From: Desulfopila sp. IMCC35006
GTDB lineage: Bacteria; Desulfobacterota; Desulfobulbia; Desulfobulbales; Desulfocapsaceae
Length of the DNA: 64,000 bases
Direction of reading: 5' to 3'
Assembly: GCF_005116645.1 (NCBI RefSeq)
Contig: NZ_SWCM01000014.1
Span: 1-64,000, forward strand
The notes below the pieces were generated by a model that saw only the letters and a program-made list of their open reading frames with translations, was not told the DNA's origin and made no database searches. This document shows positions 43,830 through 53,015 of the stretch, in pieces (position 1 is the stretch's first letter; each line of letters begins with the position of its first letter). The position numbers and the translations under genes were made by a program.

Positions 43830-43870
43830 ATAAATGTATGGTTATAGGCGAATATACGTCTTGGTTTATG

Positions 43871-45256
43871 CTATTCGTATTGCTCGCGATATTTTCTGAC
43901 GACCCTTAGCGCGATGAAATTGAGGAAAAGAGTGAAGACAAAGAGTAAAAGGCCGAGGGCAAAGGCGGCCAGGGTTTTCGGGCTGTCAAATTCCTGATCG
44001 CCGACCAGCAGGGTAACGATCTGCACCGTGACCGTCGTCACCGCCTTCAACGGATTAAAGGTGAGGTCGGCTGACAAACCTGCGGCCATGACGACGATCA
44101 TGGTCTCGCCAATGGCCCTGGATACGGCCAGCAGGATGCTGCCGACGATGCCGGGCAGGGCGGCCGGGATGATGACCAGCCTGATAGTTTCAAAGCGGGT
44201 GGCTCCGAGGGCAAAAGATCCGTCCCGCATAGCCTGGGGGACGGCATGGATCACGTCATCGGACAGCGAGGAGACAAAAGGGATGATCATGATACCCATA
44301 ACCAGCCCTGCCGCCAGGGCGCTTTCTGAAGCAACCTGCAGGCCTATGGCCTGACCGATGTCCCTGATCAGCGGGGCCACCGTCAAGGCCGCAAAAAATC
44401 CGTAGACGACGGTTGGTATGCCGGCAAGAATCTCAAGCATTGGTTTGGCCCAGGTGCGCATTCGGGAACCGGCGTATTCTGAGAGATAAATCGCGGCAAG
44501 CAGGCCAACCGGAATCGCCACGAGCATGGCGATTAAGGCAATGAGGATGGTTCCGGCAAATACCGGCACCGCCCCGAACGCGCCGGATGAACCAGCCTGG
44601 TCGACCCGCATTGCGGTTTGTGGACTCCATTGCAGGCCAAAGAGAAAGTCAAAAAAAGGAATGGCATGAAAAAAGCGCAGCGATTCGAACAGTACCGAAA
44701 AGACGATTCCGAGAGTGGTGAAAATGGCGACTGCGGAACAGCCGATGAGAATGACTTTGCCAATTCCCTCGACCAGGTTGCGGGCGCGAAGTTCTTTTCT
44801 GATGCTTCGGTAGGCAATGGCGCCGGGGATAAGACCGCCGAGCAGGGTGCTGACGGCAACTGCATTTTTAAGCCAGTTCATGGTTGAGAGATAGAGATCG
44901 GCGGCGGCCTGGATCGCTGGATCGGCGTTGTGGGAAGCAAAGCCGCTGAATACAATATTTCTAACCTCGTTTAACACGAGACTCAACCGGTTGGGTGACA
45001 GCTGCTGGAGTTCAATCGGTAGGCTTTTGGTGACCAGGGAGGTGACGATCGTGCCCTCAAAAATCCGCCACAATGCGAAGACCAGCAGTGCTGGGATTGC
45101 ATAACTCAATGCGGTCAACATGCCATAATGACTGGGCAGGGAGTGGAGTGTCCGCATGCCTCCCGATGCCTCGGCGATAGTCTTGGCGCGGGCTTTTCCC
45201 CCAAAATAGGCACCCGTTGTAATGAGCAGAATGCAGAGGAGGAGATACGTATACAT
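43871..45256 (-). CDS. pstC: phosphate ABC transporter permease PstC, N-terminally extended
   Basis: A 461-residue permease. The C-terminal ~290 residues are the PstC core, with FALGATRFETIRLVIIPAALPGIVGS as EAA loop and PTVVYGFFA. The N-terminal ~170 residues add three hydrophobic segments and a soluble loop. It lies directly downstream of phoU. Confidence 0.9.
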   Translation of the reverse strand: MYTYLLLCILLITTGAYFGGKARAKTIAEASGGMRTLHSLPSHYGMLTALSYAIPALLVFALWRIFEGTIVTSLVTKSLPIELQQLSPNRLSLVLNEVRNIVFSGFASHNADPAIQAAADLYLSTMNWLKNAVAVSTLLGGLIPGAIAYRSIRKELRARNLVEGIGKVILIGCSAVAIFTTLGIVFSVLFESLRFFHAIPFFDFLFGLQWSPQTAMRVDQAGSSGAFGAVPVFAGTILIALIAMLVAIPVGLLAAIYLSEYAGSRMRTWAKPMLEILAGIPTVVYGFFAALTVAPLIRDIGQAIGLQVASESALAAGLVMGIMIIPFVSSLSDDVIHAVPQAMRDGSFALGATRFETIRLVIIPAALPGIVGSILLAVSRAIGETMIVVMAAGLSADLTFNPLKAVTTVTVQIVTLLVGDQEFDSPKTLAAFALGLLLFVFTLFLNFIALRVVRKYREQYE

Positions 45257-45313
45257 AATCAGTTTACACCGGGTTGAAGGGGCAGTTTATAAGGGGGAAG
45301 AATCATTTCTTGT

Positions 45314-45973
45314 TTAATTAAAACGGGTGATGGTGCCTTCAACGAAGTAGATGACCTCTTCGGCAATATTGACGGCACGATCACCGATTCGTTCGAGGTG
45401 GCGGGCCAGGAGATAGGTGTTGATATGGTAGCCCGGGTGATCCGGGTCTTTTCGTATTCTTTCCTTGATATCCTCATAACAGCGGTTTCGGCAGGCATCG
45501 ACCACATCGTCATCGAGGAAAATCGATTTGGCGAGGGTGGCATCGCCGTTGACAAAGGAATCGATGCTTTTTTTCAGCATCGAGATAACTTTGTCGCTCA
45601 TTTTTGAAAAATCGTACGAGACTGCCGCCTGGTGCTTGAATTTGGCGATATTGTCAACGCGTTTGGCGATGTTCACTGCAATGTCGGCGATCCTTTCCAT
45701 CTCATTATTTATTTTGATGACGGCAATAATAAATCTGAGATCGCGGGCAACCGGCTGGTGCAGAGCAAGAATTTTCAAGCAATCCTCTTCGATATCGATC
45801 TCCATCTCATCCACTTCGTAATCTGAGACGATTATCGCCTGGATGGCGTCCATGTCTTTGGATTCAATCACTTCTGTTGCCCGGCGGACACGTTCCTCAA
45901 CCGTAGCGCTTAACTTGAGGAGTTTTTTGTTGAGTTTGGTAAGTTCGTGATGAAAGGTGTAGTGGTGGTCCAT
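45314..45973 (-). CDS. phoU: phosphate signalling protein PhoU
   Basis: A 219-residue all-helical PhoU with two three-helix repeats. The metal-binding motifs E/DxxxD are visible (DYEVDEMEIDIEEDCLK; DDVVDACRNRCYEDIK). PhoU links PstSCAB activity to PhoR and represses the regulon at high phosphate. The start is set at the ATG of MDHHYTFHHELTK; an upstream ATG would add 25 non-conserved residues. First gene of the pst operon, divergent from phoB across 273 bp. Confidence 0.92.
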   Translation of the reverse strand: MDHHYTFHHELTKLNKKLLKLSATVEERVRRATEVIESKDMDAIQAIIVSDYEVDEMEIDIEEDCLKILALHQPVARDLRFIIAVIKINNEMERIADIAVNIAKRVDNIAKFKHQAAVSYDFSKMSDKVISMLKKSIDSFVNGDATLAKSIFLDDDVVDACRNRCYEDIKERIRKDPDHPGYHINTYLLARHLERIGDRAVNIAEEVIYFVEGTITRFN

Positions 45974-46246
45974 CTTTATTATTTCCTCAAGTGAAGTATG
46001 GGGGGCGAAATCCTGCCGCAAGCCAGTTCCCGGCAAGATTGACAGCAATAATAGAGGGTGATTGTTTTCTCTTCATTAGGGGAATGTTAAGATATCATTA
46101 GAACTGGAGTCAGGGCTTGCGAAGGAGTTTAAAATGGTACAGGATAAGGACATGATCAGGGAAGGCTCTTGACGGGGTGCGGTCTGGCTGGACGCAATTC
46201 GCCGGATAGCGTATCTTATTTGTTTGAATATTAAAAATAACATATC

Positions 46247-46969
46247 ATGGCTAAAGTAAATGTTCTCGTCGTTGAAGATGAAGCGGATATTCAGCAGCTG
46301 GTCAGCTACAATCTCATCAGGGCGGGCTTTCATGTTACCTGCGCTGATACAGGGGAAGAGGCGCTGGAGCGATTGCGGATGGAGCAGGTTGATTGTGTGT
46401 TGCTTGATCTGAATTTGCCGGGAATAAGCGGGCTGGAGGTTTGTGCAGCGATGCGAAAGGTGGGTCAGAGTATAGAACATTCCATGCCGATCATCATGTT
46501 GACCGCAAAAGGCGAAGAGGAAGATGTGGTGGCCGGTCTCGAGTGCGGTGCCGATGATTATATTACCAAGCCTTTTAGTCCGAAAGTATTGATTGCCAGA
46601 ATAAAAGCGGTGATAAAAAGATCACTTGCCGATAAAAGCCAAACAGATGACACACGGAAATCCGTCATCGCAGTCGACGGACTCGAAATAGACAAGGGCC
46701 GGCATGAGGTGCGATTGAATGGGGTTGAGATTTTACTGACAACAACCGAATTCAGTATTTTGTCACTGCTTGCAGCCAAACCGGGCTGGGTGTTTACCCG
46801 GCAGCAGATTATCGATTTTGCCCGCGGCTATGATTTTCTGATTACGCCGCGGGCAATCGATGTGCAGATCTTTGGTTTGCGTAAAAAACTCAGTGAGTAT
46901 GGCAAGATGATCGAGACAGTCAGGGGTATTGGCTATCGTTACAGATCCACGCCAGAGGATGGGGAGTAG
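46247..46969 (+). CDS. phoB: phosphate regulon response regulator PhoB
   Basis: A 240-residue OmpR/PhoB-type regulator. The receiver domain has VVEDEADI and the phospho-acceptor in LLDLNLPG (about D54), then LTAKGEEED and GADDYITKPFSPK. The C-terminal winged helix has the recognition segment TPRAIDVQIFGLRKKL. It is followed after 4 bases by its kinase, phoR. Divergent from the pst operon it should control. Confidence 0.9.
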   Translation: MAKVNVLVVEDEADIQQLVSYNLIRAGFHVTCADTGEEALERLRMEQVDCVLLDLNLPGISGLEVCAAMRKVGQSIEHSMPIIMLTAKGEEEDVVAGLECGADDYITKPFSPKVLIARIKAVIKRSLADKSQTDDTRKSVIAVDGLEIDKGRHEVRLNGVEILLTTTEFSILSLLAAKPGWVFTRQQIIDFARGYDFLITPRAIDVQIFGLRKKLSEYGKMIETVRGIGYRYRSTPEDGE

Positions 46970-46973
46970 GTCG

Positions 46974-48815
46974 ATGATGCAACCCAAAAAAATAGTCTGG
47001 CAGATTTTTCCGGCCAGCGTCTTGACCATTCTGATTGCTGTTATTGCGGTAAGCTGGTACGGCACCACCGCTTTGCGGGAGTTTTATCTGCAGGATACGG
47101 AAGCCGACCTGGAAGCCCGGGCCAATCTCATCAGTTCCAGGGTTATTGATTTTTTGCAGAATGGACAGATTGCAGCGCTTCGGGGATACTGCGTTTTCGC
47201 CGGTCGAGAGTCGCGGACCAGGATTACCGTGGTCGGATTTGATGGCAGCGTGATTGCCGACTCAAATGAAGATCCCAGGGTGATGGACAATCATCGGCAT
47301 CGGCAGGAAATTGAAAAGGCTTTTGCCGGTGCAGTCGGCACCTCCAGGAGATACAGCAAAACACTTGATGAAAACCTGATCTATGTGGCCGTTCCTTTGC
47401 ACTTTGGCGGAATGGAGCCTTTGGATGACAATGCTTCCCCGGCTGTCGGTGCAGTGCTCAGGACTTCCGTCTCGGTGGCTTCGCTGGATAAAACCCTGGC
47501 AGGCATAAAGACCAGAATAGGCATCGGTGCAGTGGCGGTAATGCTCCTCGCCGGGGGCATTACCCTGTTGATTTCCCGTAACATAAGCAAACCACTGGAG
47601 CAGATGACCAAAAGTGCGGTACAGTTTTCCCATGGGGATTTCAGCGAGAGGATGCTGCCGCTGGCCAAAAAAACTGCTTCTCTTGAGGTGATAACTCTGG
47701 CGGAATCAATGGATCGAATGGCGGAACAGCTCGATGAAAAAATCCAGGCCATCGTCACCCATAGGAATCAGCTGGAAACGGTTTTCTCAAGCATGATTGA
47801 AGCGGTGATTGCCATTGACACCGATGAAAAAATCATCAGTATCAATGAAGCCGCCGCGCAGCTCTTCGATGTTGATAGAGAGGTTGCCAAGGGCAGGATT
47901 GTGCAGCAGGTAGTGCGCAATGTCAAGCTGCAGCAGCAGATTGGTCAAACCCTGTCCAGCCGTGAGAGTATTGAGGATGAAATAGTCCTGCACGACGTGA
48001 ACGGGGACAGGTTCCTGCAGACGCATGTGGTCACTTTAAGTAACGGTGTTGGCGAAAATGTCGGCGTGCTGGTGGTCATGAACGATGTGACCAGACTGCG
48101 GCGGCTGGAAAATGTACGAAGGGATTTTGTTGCCAATGTCTCCCATGAGCTGCGCACTCCGATCACCTCGATACGTGGCTATGTCGAAACCCTGCTGGAC
48201 GGTGCCCTCGACATTCGGGAGGATGCGGAGCGTTTCCTGCAGATTGTCCTGCGCCAGTCAGAGCGGCTTACCACTATTATTGACGATCTGCTGGTTTTGT
48301 CCAGAATTGAAGAGGAGGCAAAACAGGACCAGATCAAGCTGGAAAAGGGGCAGTTGCGGCCGGTGATCGAAGCTGCTTTGCAGACCTGTCAGCTAAAGGC
48401 CGATGAGGCTGGCATACAAATGGCCGTTGAATGCCCGGATGATATTGTTGTCAAAATGAATGCCGCTCTTCTGGAACAGGCACTGGTAAATCTGCTGATC
48501 AATGCGATAACCTACAGTAAAAAAGGGGATTGGGTAACGGTGCGGGGGGTTGTTGTTGACAACGAGCTGGCAAAAGAGGTGCGGGTCATCGTTCGCGATA
48601 CCGGCTGCGGCATTGCCAGAAAACACCTGCCCCGGCTGTTTGAGCGTTTCTATCGAAGTGATAAGGCCAGAAGCCGTAAACAGGGCGGCACCGGGCTTGG
48701 CTTGGCAATTGTCAAGCATATAGCCCAGGCCCATAACGGCCGAATAGAGGTGGCGAGCGTGGAGGGGGAGGGATCGGAATTTACCCTGACGCTGGGTGGA
48801 TACATACAGGGCTGA
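46974..48815 (+). CDS. phoR: phosphate regulon sensor kinase PhoR
   Basis: A 613-residue membrane kinase. Two transmembrane helices (about 8-28 and 172-195) flank a periplasmic/extracytoplasmic domain. HAMP (ISKPLEQMTKSA...), a PAS domain (FSSMIEAVIAIDTDEKIISINEAA), the DHp motif VSHELRTPITSIRGYVE and the ATPase domain (NLLINAITYS, DTGCGI, FERFYR, GTGLGLAI) follow. The start ATG (46974) lies just after GGGGAGTAGG and 4 bases after phoB. Confidence 0.9.
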   Translation: MMQPKKIVWQIFPASVLTILIAVIAVSWYGTTALREFYLQDTEADLEARANLISSRVIDFLQNGQIAALRGYCVFAGRESRTRITVVGFDGSVIADSNEDPRVMDNHRHRQEIEKAFAGAVGTSRRYSKTLDENLIYVAVPLHFGGMEPLDDNASPAVGAVLRTSVSVASLDKTLAGIKTRIGIGAVAVMLLAGGITLLISRNISKPLEQMTKSAVQFSHGDFSERMLPLAKKTASLEVITLAESMDRMAEQLDEKIQAIVTHRNQLETVFSSMIEAVIAIDTDEKIISINEAAAQLFDVDREVAKGRIVQQVVRNVKLQQQIGQTLSSRESIEDEIVLHDVNGDRFLQTHVVTLSNGVGENVGVLVVMNDVTRLRRLENVRRDFVANVSHELRTPITSIRGYVETLLDGALDIREDAERFLQIVLRQSERLTTIIDDLLVLSRIEEEAKQDQIKLEKGQLRPVIEAALQTCQLKADEAGIQMAVECPDDIVVKMNAALLEQALVNLLINAITYSKKGDWVTVRGVVVDNELAKEVRVIVRDTGCGIARKHLPRLFERFYRSDKARSRKQGGTGLGLAIVKHIAQAHNGRIEVASVEGEGSEFTLTLGGYIQG

Positions 48816-48940
48816 GGATGCCGCTTACTCTTCGTAACGATTGGATGAAAGAATGCGATGATCGGCATGGAGAAATGCGAAAATGCTTTGACAAAACCGT
48901 AACCTGCTTCTATATTAGCGACTAAAATAAGGCACACCAA

Positions 48941-49015
48941 GCGGGATTAACTCAGTGGTAGAGTGTTAGCTTCCCAAGCTGAAAGTCGCGCGTTCGAATC
49001 GCGTATCCCGCTCCA
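48941..49015 (+). tRNA. tRNA-Gly (CCC anticodon)
   Basis: A complete cloverleaf: the 7-bp acceptor stem GCGGGAT / ATCCCGC, an anticodon loop TTCCCAA with CCC at positions 34-36, a TTCGAAT T-loop, and an encoded CCA (49013-49015). It reads Gly codon GGG. No integrase or 3'-end repeat is seen next to it. Confidence 0.95.
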
Positions 49016-49218
49016 ATGCATTAAGTATCCTGCAATTTGTTTTCTCGTTTTTTACAAGAAAACAAATAGTCCCCAGGGTACTTACCCGGATTTTCTCCCC
49101 TGTCTGCAGGGTTGTATTTACCACAGGCACTTATTGTTCTTCAGTAAGTGCCTTTTTTGGTTTTGGTACCGGTTGCCTGATTTCTCCGCTCCAGGCACAA
49201 GAATCCGAACACAAGTCC

Positions 49219-49887
49219 ATGGCCTATCGTCCTGATTTACCGGCAATTGAAAGATCGTACCAGGAAGTACTCCGCCACTGGACGGCTATCGACAATCAAC
49301 TCGATCAATTAAAGATTGGCAGAAAAGATACGCCTTTTGACCAGACTTTAATTACAAATATGTTGTCTGCCTGGGAGTATATCGATTATTTTATCAGCAA
49401 GAAGAAATATAGCCTGCTCTCCAAAGAAGGTGGCCCGGATATGCTGGAAATCAATCACCGGGTCCACTATGGCGTGGACTACGAGCAAAGAGAAGAATAT
49501 CGCAAGGCTCTTGATGCAACCACGGAGAAATTCACCAGGCAGATAGTTCCCATAAGAAAATATTACAAGAGAGAGTGTGCTCTGAGGACTTCGATAAATA
49601 AAGTTGCCGCAGAAGTCTATATTGCCATCCTAGGCCAACCGCAACTCTTTATCGAAGGAAATCACCGAAGCGGTTCTGTTATTGCCAGCTGGATAAATCT
49701 GGCCTACAATAAACCTCCTTTTGTTTTAACCGTTGACAACGCGGTGCATTTTTTTCAACCTGCCCAGCAGATCAAGAAATTCAACAAACGATCTATGTGG
49801 CGGAGCCTGACCAAGCTGCCAAAATATAAAAAGGATTTTAAAATGTTCTGGGTAAAACACTGTTCAATGCAATTTGTTGCCAGATAA
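49219..49887 (+). CDS. Fic-like protein with degenerate active site
   Basis: A 222-residue soluble protein. Residues 142-153 read QLFIEGNHRSGS, aligned with the Fic motif HPFx(D/E)GNGRxxR. The backbone EGN-R is kept, but the catalytic His is Gln142, the second Gly is His149 and the final Arg is Ser153. Fic enzymes transfer AMP or other nucleotidyl/phosphoryl groups to proteins; without the His, ordinary AMPylation is unlikely. An N-terminal helical region (LPAIERSYQEVLRHWTAI) precedes it. It stands alone after the tRNA gene. The family looks like a conserved uncharacterised group, not a recent pseudogene, as the frame is intact. Confidence 0.6.
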   Translation: MAYRPDLPAIERSYQEVLRHWTAIDNQLDQLKIGRKDTPFDQTLITNMLSAWEYIDYFISKKKYSLLSKEGGPDMLEINHRVHYGVDYEQREEYRKALDATTEKFTRQIVPIRKYYKRECALRTSINKVAAEVYIAILGQPQLFIEGNHRSGSVIASWINLAYNKPPFVLTVDNAVHFFQPAQQIKKFNKRSMWRSLTKLPKYKKDFKMFWVKHCSMQFVAR

Positions 49888-50204
49888 GCTGTGTTTACTA
49901 AAAACATTATCGCCTCGGAGTGCAGGTGTTCTTTTGCTGCATCAATTATTGCGGGCGGCAGCCGATAATGGCTGTCGGCAAAACAAAATACTTGCCAGAG
50001 GGAAAGACACCGGGTATTGCTTTCTATTAAAGTATGTGCTGTAATACTTATGGATATGATCCTGTGAAGAAAATGCAGGGCGAGTTTGATAATGAATCGT
50101 TCTTTGGGGATGCGATATATTTAAGGAATGCTGTGGAGAAGAGGGTAAGCTCGCTATTGCGCCGTCCCTTGTAGAACCTATCAGTTGAAGGAAGAGATAC
50201 CGCC
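49888..50204. other. intergenic region
   Basis: No gene is seen. A small hairpin lies at about 49952-49973 (GGCAGCC, spacer GATAAT, GGCTGTC), which may end transcription of the Fic-like gene, but no T-run follows. Confidence 0.4.
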
Positions 50205-51011
50205 ATGTCAATTATTACCATATCACGAGGCTCCTACAGCAGAGGCAAGGAAGTGGCCGAAAAGCTGGCCCGGGCCCTTAATTATCAGTGTCTCTCCCGG
50301 GAGATAATTCTCGAGGCTTCAGAACAGTTTAACATACCCGAACTCAAACTGATTCGCGCCATTCATGATGCACCAACTATTCTCGATCGGTTTACCTCGG
50401 GGAAAGAGCGCTTTATCGCTTTTTTTCGGGCGAGCCTCCTTACCCATCTGAAACAGGATAATGTCGTTTTTCATGGGTTGGGCAGCCATTTTTTTCTACA
50501 GCAGTTTCCCCATGTCCTCAAGATCAGAATCAGCGCCAATCTTGAGGATCGGGTCCGCGAAGAAATGATTCGTGAGAAGATTCCGGCTGATGAGGCCCGC
50601 ATGATTCTGGTCAATGATGATGCGGAACGGAGACGGTGGGGACTGCAGATTTTTGGCCAGGATTCGTGGAATCCCCAACTCTATGATATGATCCTGCATA
50701 TCGGCAATATGAACGTTGATCAGGCGGTCTCCATTATTCTGCACGCCTTGGCTCAACCCTGCTTTAAAAGTACTCCGGAAAGCTGCCGTATGCTTGCCGA
50801 TGAGGCCCTGGCAGCCCAGGTTGAGGCCGCGCTGGTGAAGGCTTATCCCAAGGTGGTCGTTGATTCGGCGAACGGAGAGGTGTTTGTCAATGTTCGCGGT
50901 TCACGGGCCGATGAACATAACATCTGCAATAAGGTGCGACAGCTGGTGGCAAAGGTTGACGGGGTGGAAAAAATAGAGGTGAACGTCGTCCCCTTTGTGG
51001 TCGAAGACTGA
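50205..51011 (+). CDS. cytidylate-kinase-like protein with C-terminal extension
   Basis: A 268-residue protein. Residues 1-180 belong to the cytidylate-kinase-like family: ITISRGSYSRGKEVAEKLARALNY is a P-loop variant, then VVFHGLGSHFFL and RWGLQIFGQDSWNPQLYDMILHI. The last ~75 residues (LVKAYPKVVVDSANGEVFVNVRG) look like a BON-type domain that may bind lipid or nucleotide. The P-loop lacks the canonical GxGxxGKS Lys-Ser, so kinase activity is uncertain. It is followed after about 47 bases by a SulP transporter. Confidence 0.78.
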   Translation: MSIITISRGSYSRGKEVAEKLARALNYQCLSREIILEASEQFNIPELKLIRAIHDAPTILDRFTSGKERFIAFFRASLLTHLKQDNVVFHGLGSHFFLQQFPHVLKIRISANLEDRVREEMIREKIPADEARMILVNDDAERRRWGLQIFGQDSWNPQLYDMILHIGNMNVDQAVSIILHALAQPCFKSTPESCRMLADEALAAQVEAALVKAYPKVVVDSANGEVFVNVRGSRADEHNICNKVRQLVAKVDGVEKIEVNVVPFVVED

Positions 51012-51058
51012 TTTCGTCTCCCGACGTATGATAAAATTGAAATGGCAAAGAGTGGCAT

Positions 51059-52834
51059 ATGACAAACAGGTATAAATTGAAGCCGCAGTACACCGGTTCC
51101 AGATCCTGGTGGCGCAGGTTGTTGCCGTTTCTGCGCTGGTGGAATTTTATCGGCTGGGATACCTTGAAAGCCGATTTGTTGGCCGGATTGACCGGGGCGG
51201 TCATTGTCCTTCCTCAGGGTGTGGCTTTTGCCATGATTGCCGGGCTGCCGCCACAATATGGCCTCTATACTGCTATCGTCACCCCTGTTGTCGCAGCCCT
51301 TTTCGGGTCATCTCTGCATCTGATCTCCGGGCCGACCACGGCTATCTCCATCGTGGTGTTCAGCTCAATCAGCTCTCTTGCCGAACCCGGTTCCGCCGAG
51401 TATATCCGGCTTGTTTTGACCTTGACTTTTATGGCCGGGATCTATCAGCTGGCGTTTGGTCTGGCCAGGCTGGGGACCCTGGTAAACTTTGTCTCGCATT
51501 CCGTGGTGATTGGTTTTACTTCAGGCGCTGCTATCCTCATTGCTACGAGTCAGTTGAAACATGTTCTCGGCCTCAAACTGCCGGGAAGCCATGACTTCAT
51601 CGAAGTCTGGGGGCATATTTTGGGCATGCTCAATGCGGTCAATCTCTATGTCTTTGCGGTGGCCATGGTCACTCTTGTCAGTGCGGTTTTTTTCCGAGCC
51701 AAAATTCCGCGCTGGCCGGGCATGCTCTTTGCCATGATTATCGGCAGTGTCCTCTGTCTGCTTATCGACGGCAGGCAGCACGGTATTACCCTCGTCGGTC
51801 AGATGCCCGCCACTTTGCCTCCGCTGTCAATGCCCGATTTCTCGTTTGAGACTATCCGGGAACTGGCTCCCAAAGCTCTGGCCGTGGCACTTCTTGGCCT
51901 CATTGAGGCTTTGTCTATCGGCAGAGCAATCGCTGCCAAATCACATCAGCCCATTGACGGCAACCAGGAATTTATCGGCCAGGGGCTGTCCAACGTTGTC
52001 GGCAGTTTTTTTTCCAGCTATGCCGGTTCCGGATCCTTTACCCGTTCCGGGATCAATTATCAGGCAGGCGCTCTTACCCCGCTTTCTGCTGTTTTTTCGG
52101 CGATACTGCTGGCGCTGCTCCTGTTGCTGATTGCCCCGCTTACTGCCTATCTGCCTATCGCAGCCATGGGCGGGATCATTTTGATGGTGGCTTTCCATCT
52201 TATCGACTTTCATCATATCCATACCATAATCAAAACGAGCAGGGAGGAAACGGCAGTGCTGCTGGTTACCTTCCTGGCTACCCTGTTTCTTGATCTGGAG
52301 TTTGCCATTTATGCCGGCGTATTGTTGTCGCTGCTGCTCTATCTGAATCGTACCGCCCACCCGCGCATTGCCAATCTAATTCCAAATACCGACGTCATTG
52401 GCCCGCCACTCATCGAAACCGAATCAGAGTGCCCGTATCTGAAGGTTATTCGCATTGACGGCCCGCTGTTTTTCGGGGCGGTCAATCATGTCAGTGAATA
52501 TCTGTACAACATCGACAAGAATCTGATGCGCAAACGTAACGTGCTGATTCTAGGCTGCGGCATTAATTTTATCGACGTAGCTGGTGCCGAACTGTTAGCG
52601 CAGGAAGCACGCCGCCGTCGCGGCCAGAGGGGAGGGCTGTATCTCTGTGAATTACAGCGCCAGTCTTATACCATTCTGGAGCGGGGCGGGTACCTGGATA
52701 TTATCGGTAAAGAGCATATTTTTGCCACCCAGAAAGAAGCGATTGCCAAGATAATTCCTGAAGTCGATGAGATGATTTGCCGAAACTGTAAGAATCATGT
52801 CTTTAAAGAGTGTCCGACTCTTCCCGTGCCGTAA
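51059..52834 (+). CDS. SulP/SLC26 family anion transporter with STAS domain
   Basis: A 591-residue transporter. About 14 hydrophobic segments include the SulP motifs LPQGVAFAMIAGLPPQYGLYTAIVTPVVAALFG and GNQEFIGQGLSNVVGSFFSSYAGSGSFTRSGIN. A cytosolic STAS domain follows (IRIDGPLFFGAVNHV, FIDVAGAELLAQEA). The C-terminus has CRNCKNHVFKECP. Members carry sulfate, bicarbonate or other anions. In a sulfur-metabolising host sulfate or bicarbonate are both possible. It forms a likely operon with the kinase-like gene upstream. Confidence 0.9.
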   Translation: MTNRYKLKPQYTGSRSWWRRLLPFLRWWNFIGWDTLKADLLAGLTGAVIVLPQGVAFAMIAGLPPQYGLYTAIVTPVVAALFGSSLHLISGPTTAISIVVFSSISSLAEPGSAEYIRLVLTLTFMAGIYQLAFGLARLGTLVNFVSHSVVIGFTSGAAILIATSQLKHVLGLKLPGSHDFIEVWGHILGMLNAVNLYVFAVAMVTLVSAVFFRAKIPRWPGMLFAMIIGSVLCLLIDGRQHGITLVGQMPATLPPLSMPDFSFETIRELAPKALAVALLGLIEALSIGRAIAAKSHQPIDGNQEFIGQGLSNVVGSFFSSYAGSGSFTRSGINYQAGALTPLSAVFSAILLALLLLLIAPLTAYLPIAAMGGIILMVAFHLIDFHHIHTIIKTSREETAVLLVTFLATLFLDLEFAIYAGVLLSLLLYLNRTAHPRIANLIPNTDVIGPPLIETESECPYLKVIRIDGPLFFGAVNHVSEYLYNIDKNLMRKRNVLILGCGINFIDVAGAELLAQEARRRRGQRGGLYLCELQRQSYTILERGGYLDIIGKEHIFATQKEAIAKIIPEVDEMICRNCKNHVFKECPTLPVP

Positions 52835-52876
52835 TAGTAAGACCGGGAAGTTCGTGCCCCTCACTTTTTGCAGGAC

Positions 52877-52921
52877 ATGAATACCTTCGGTGCAAACTGT
52901 CAGGCCGCAGAAGGTATTCAT
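52877..52921. terminator. 12-bp inverted repeat between convergent genes
   Basis: ATGAATACCTTC (52877-52888) and GAAGGTATTCAT (52910-52921) pair perfectly around a 21-base loop that also carries GG/CC bases. Placed between the convergent SulP and lipoprotein genes; a terminator is likely, although no long T-run follows. Confidence 0.5.
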
Positions 52922-53015
52922 GTGGACTTGCGCAGTATTTACGCAGCAGGGGCATCACAACTGTATCTTCCTGATTGTCAATGTCCCGGGAGCAGCAGTC
53001 ACGCGACCCGCACTT

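Noticed and set aside
45974-46246. Pho box in the phoU-phoB divergent region
   Set aside because: Only one half-site-like CTGTCAAT is present on the minus strand; the second direct repeat at 11-bp spacing is missing.
48941-49220. Integrated element at the tRNA-Gly gene
   Set aside because: No integrase, no duplicated tRNA 3' end and normal chromosomal genes on both sides.
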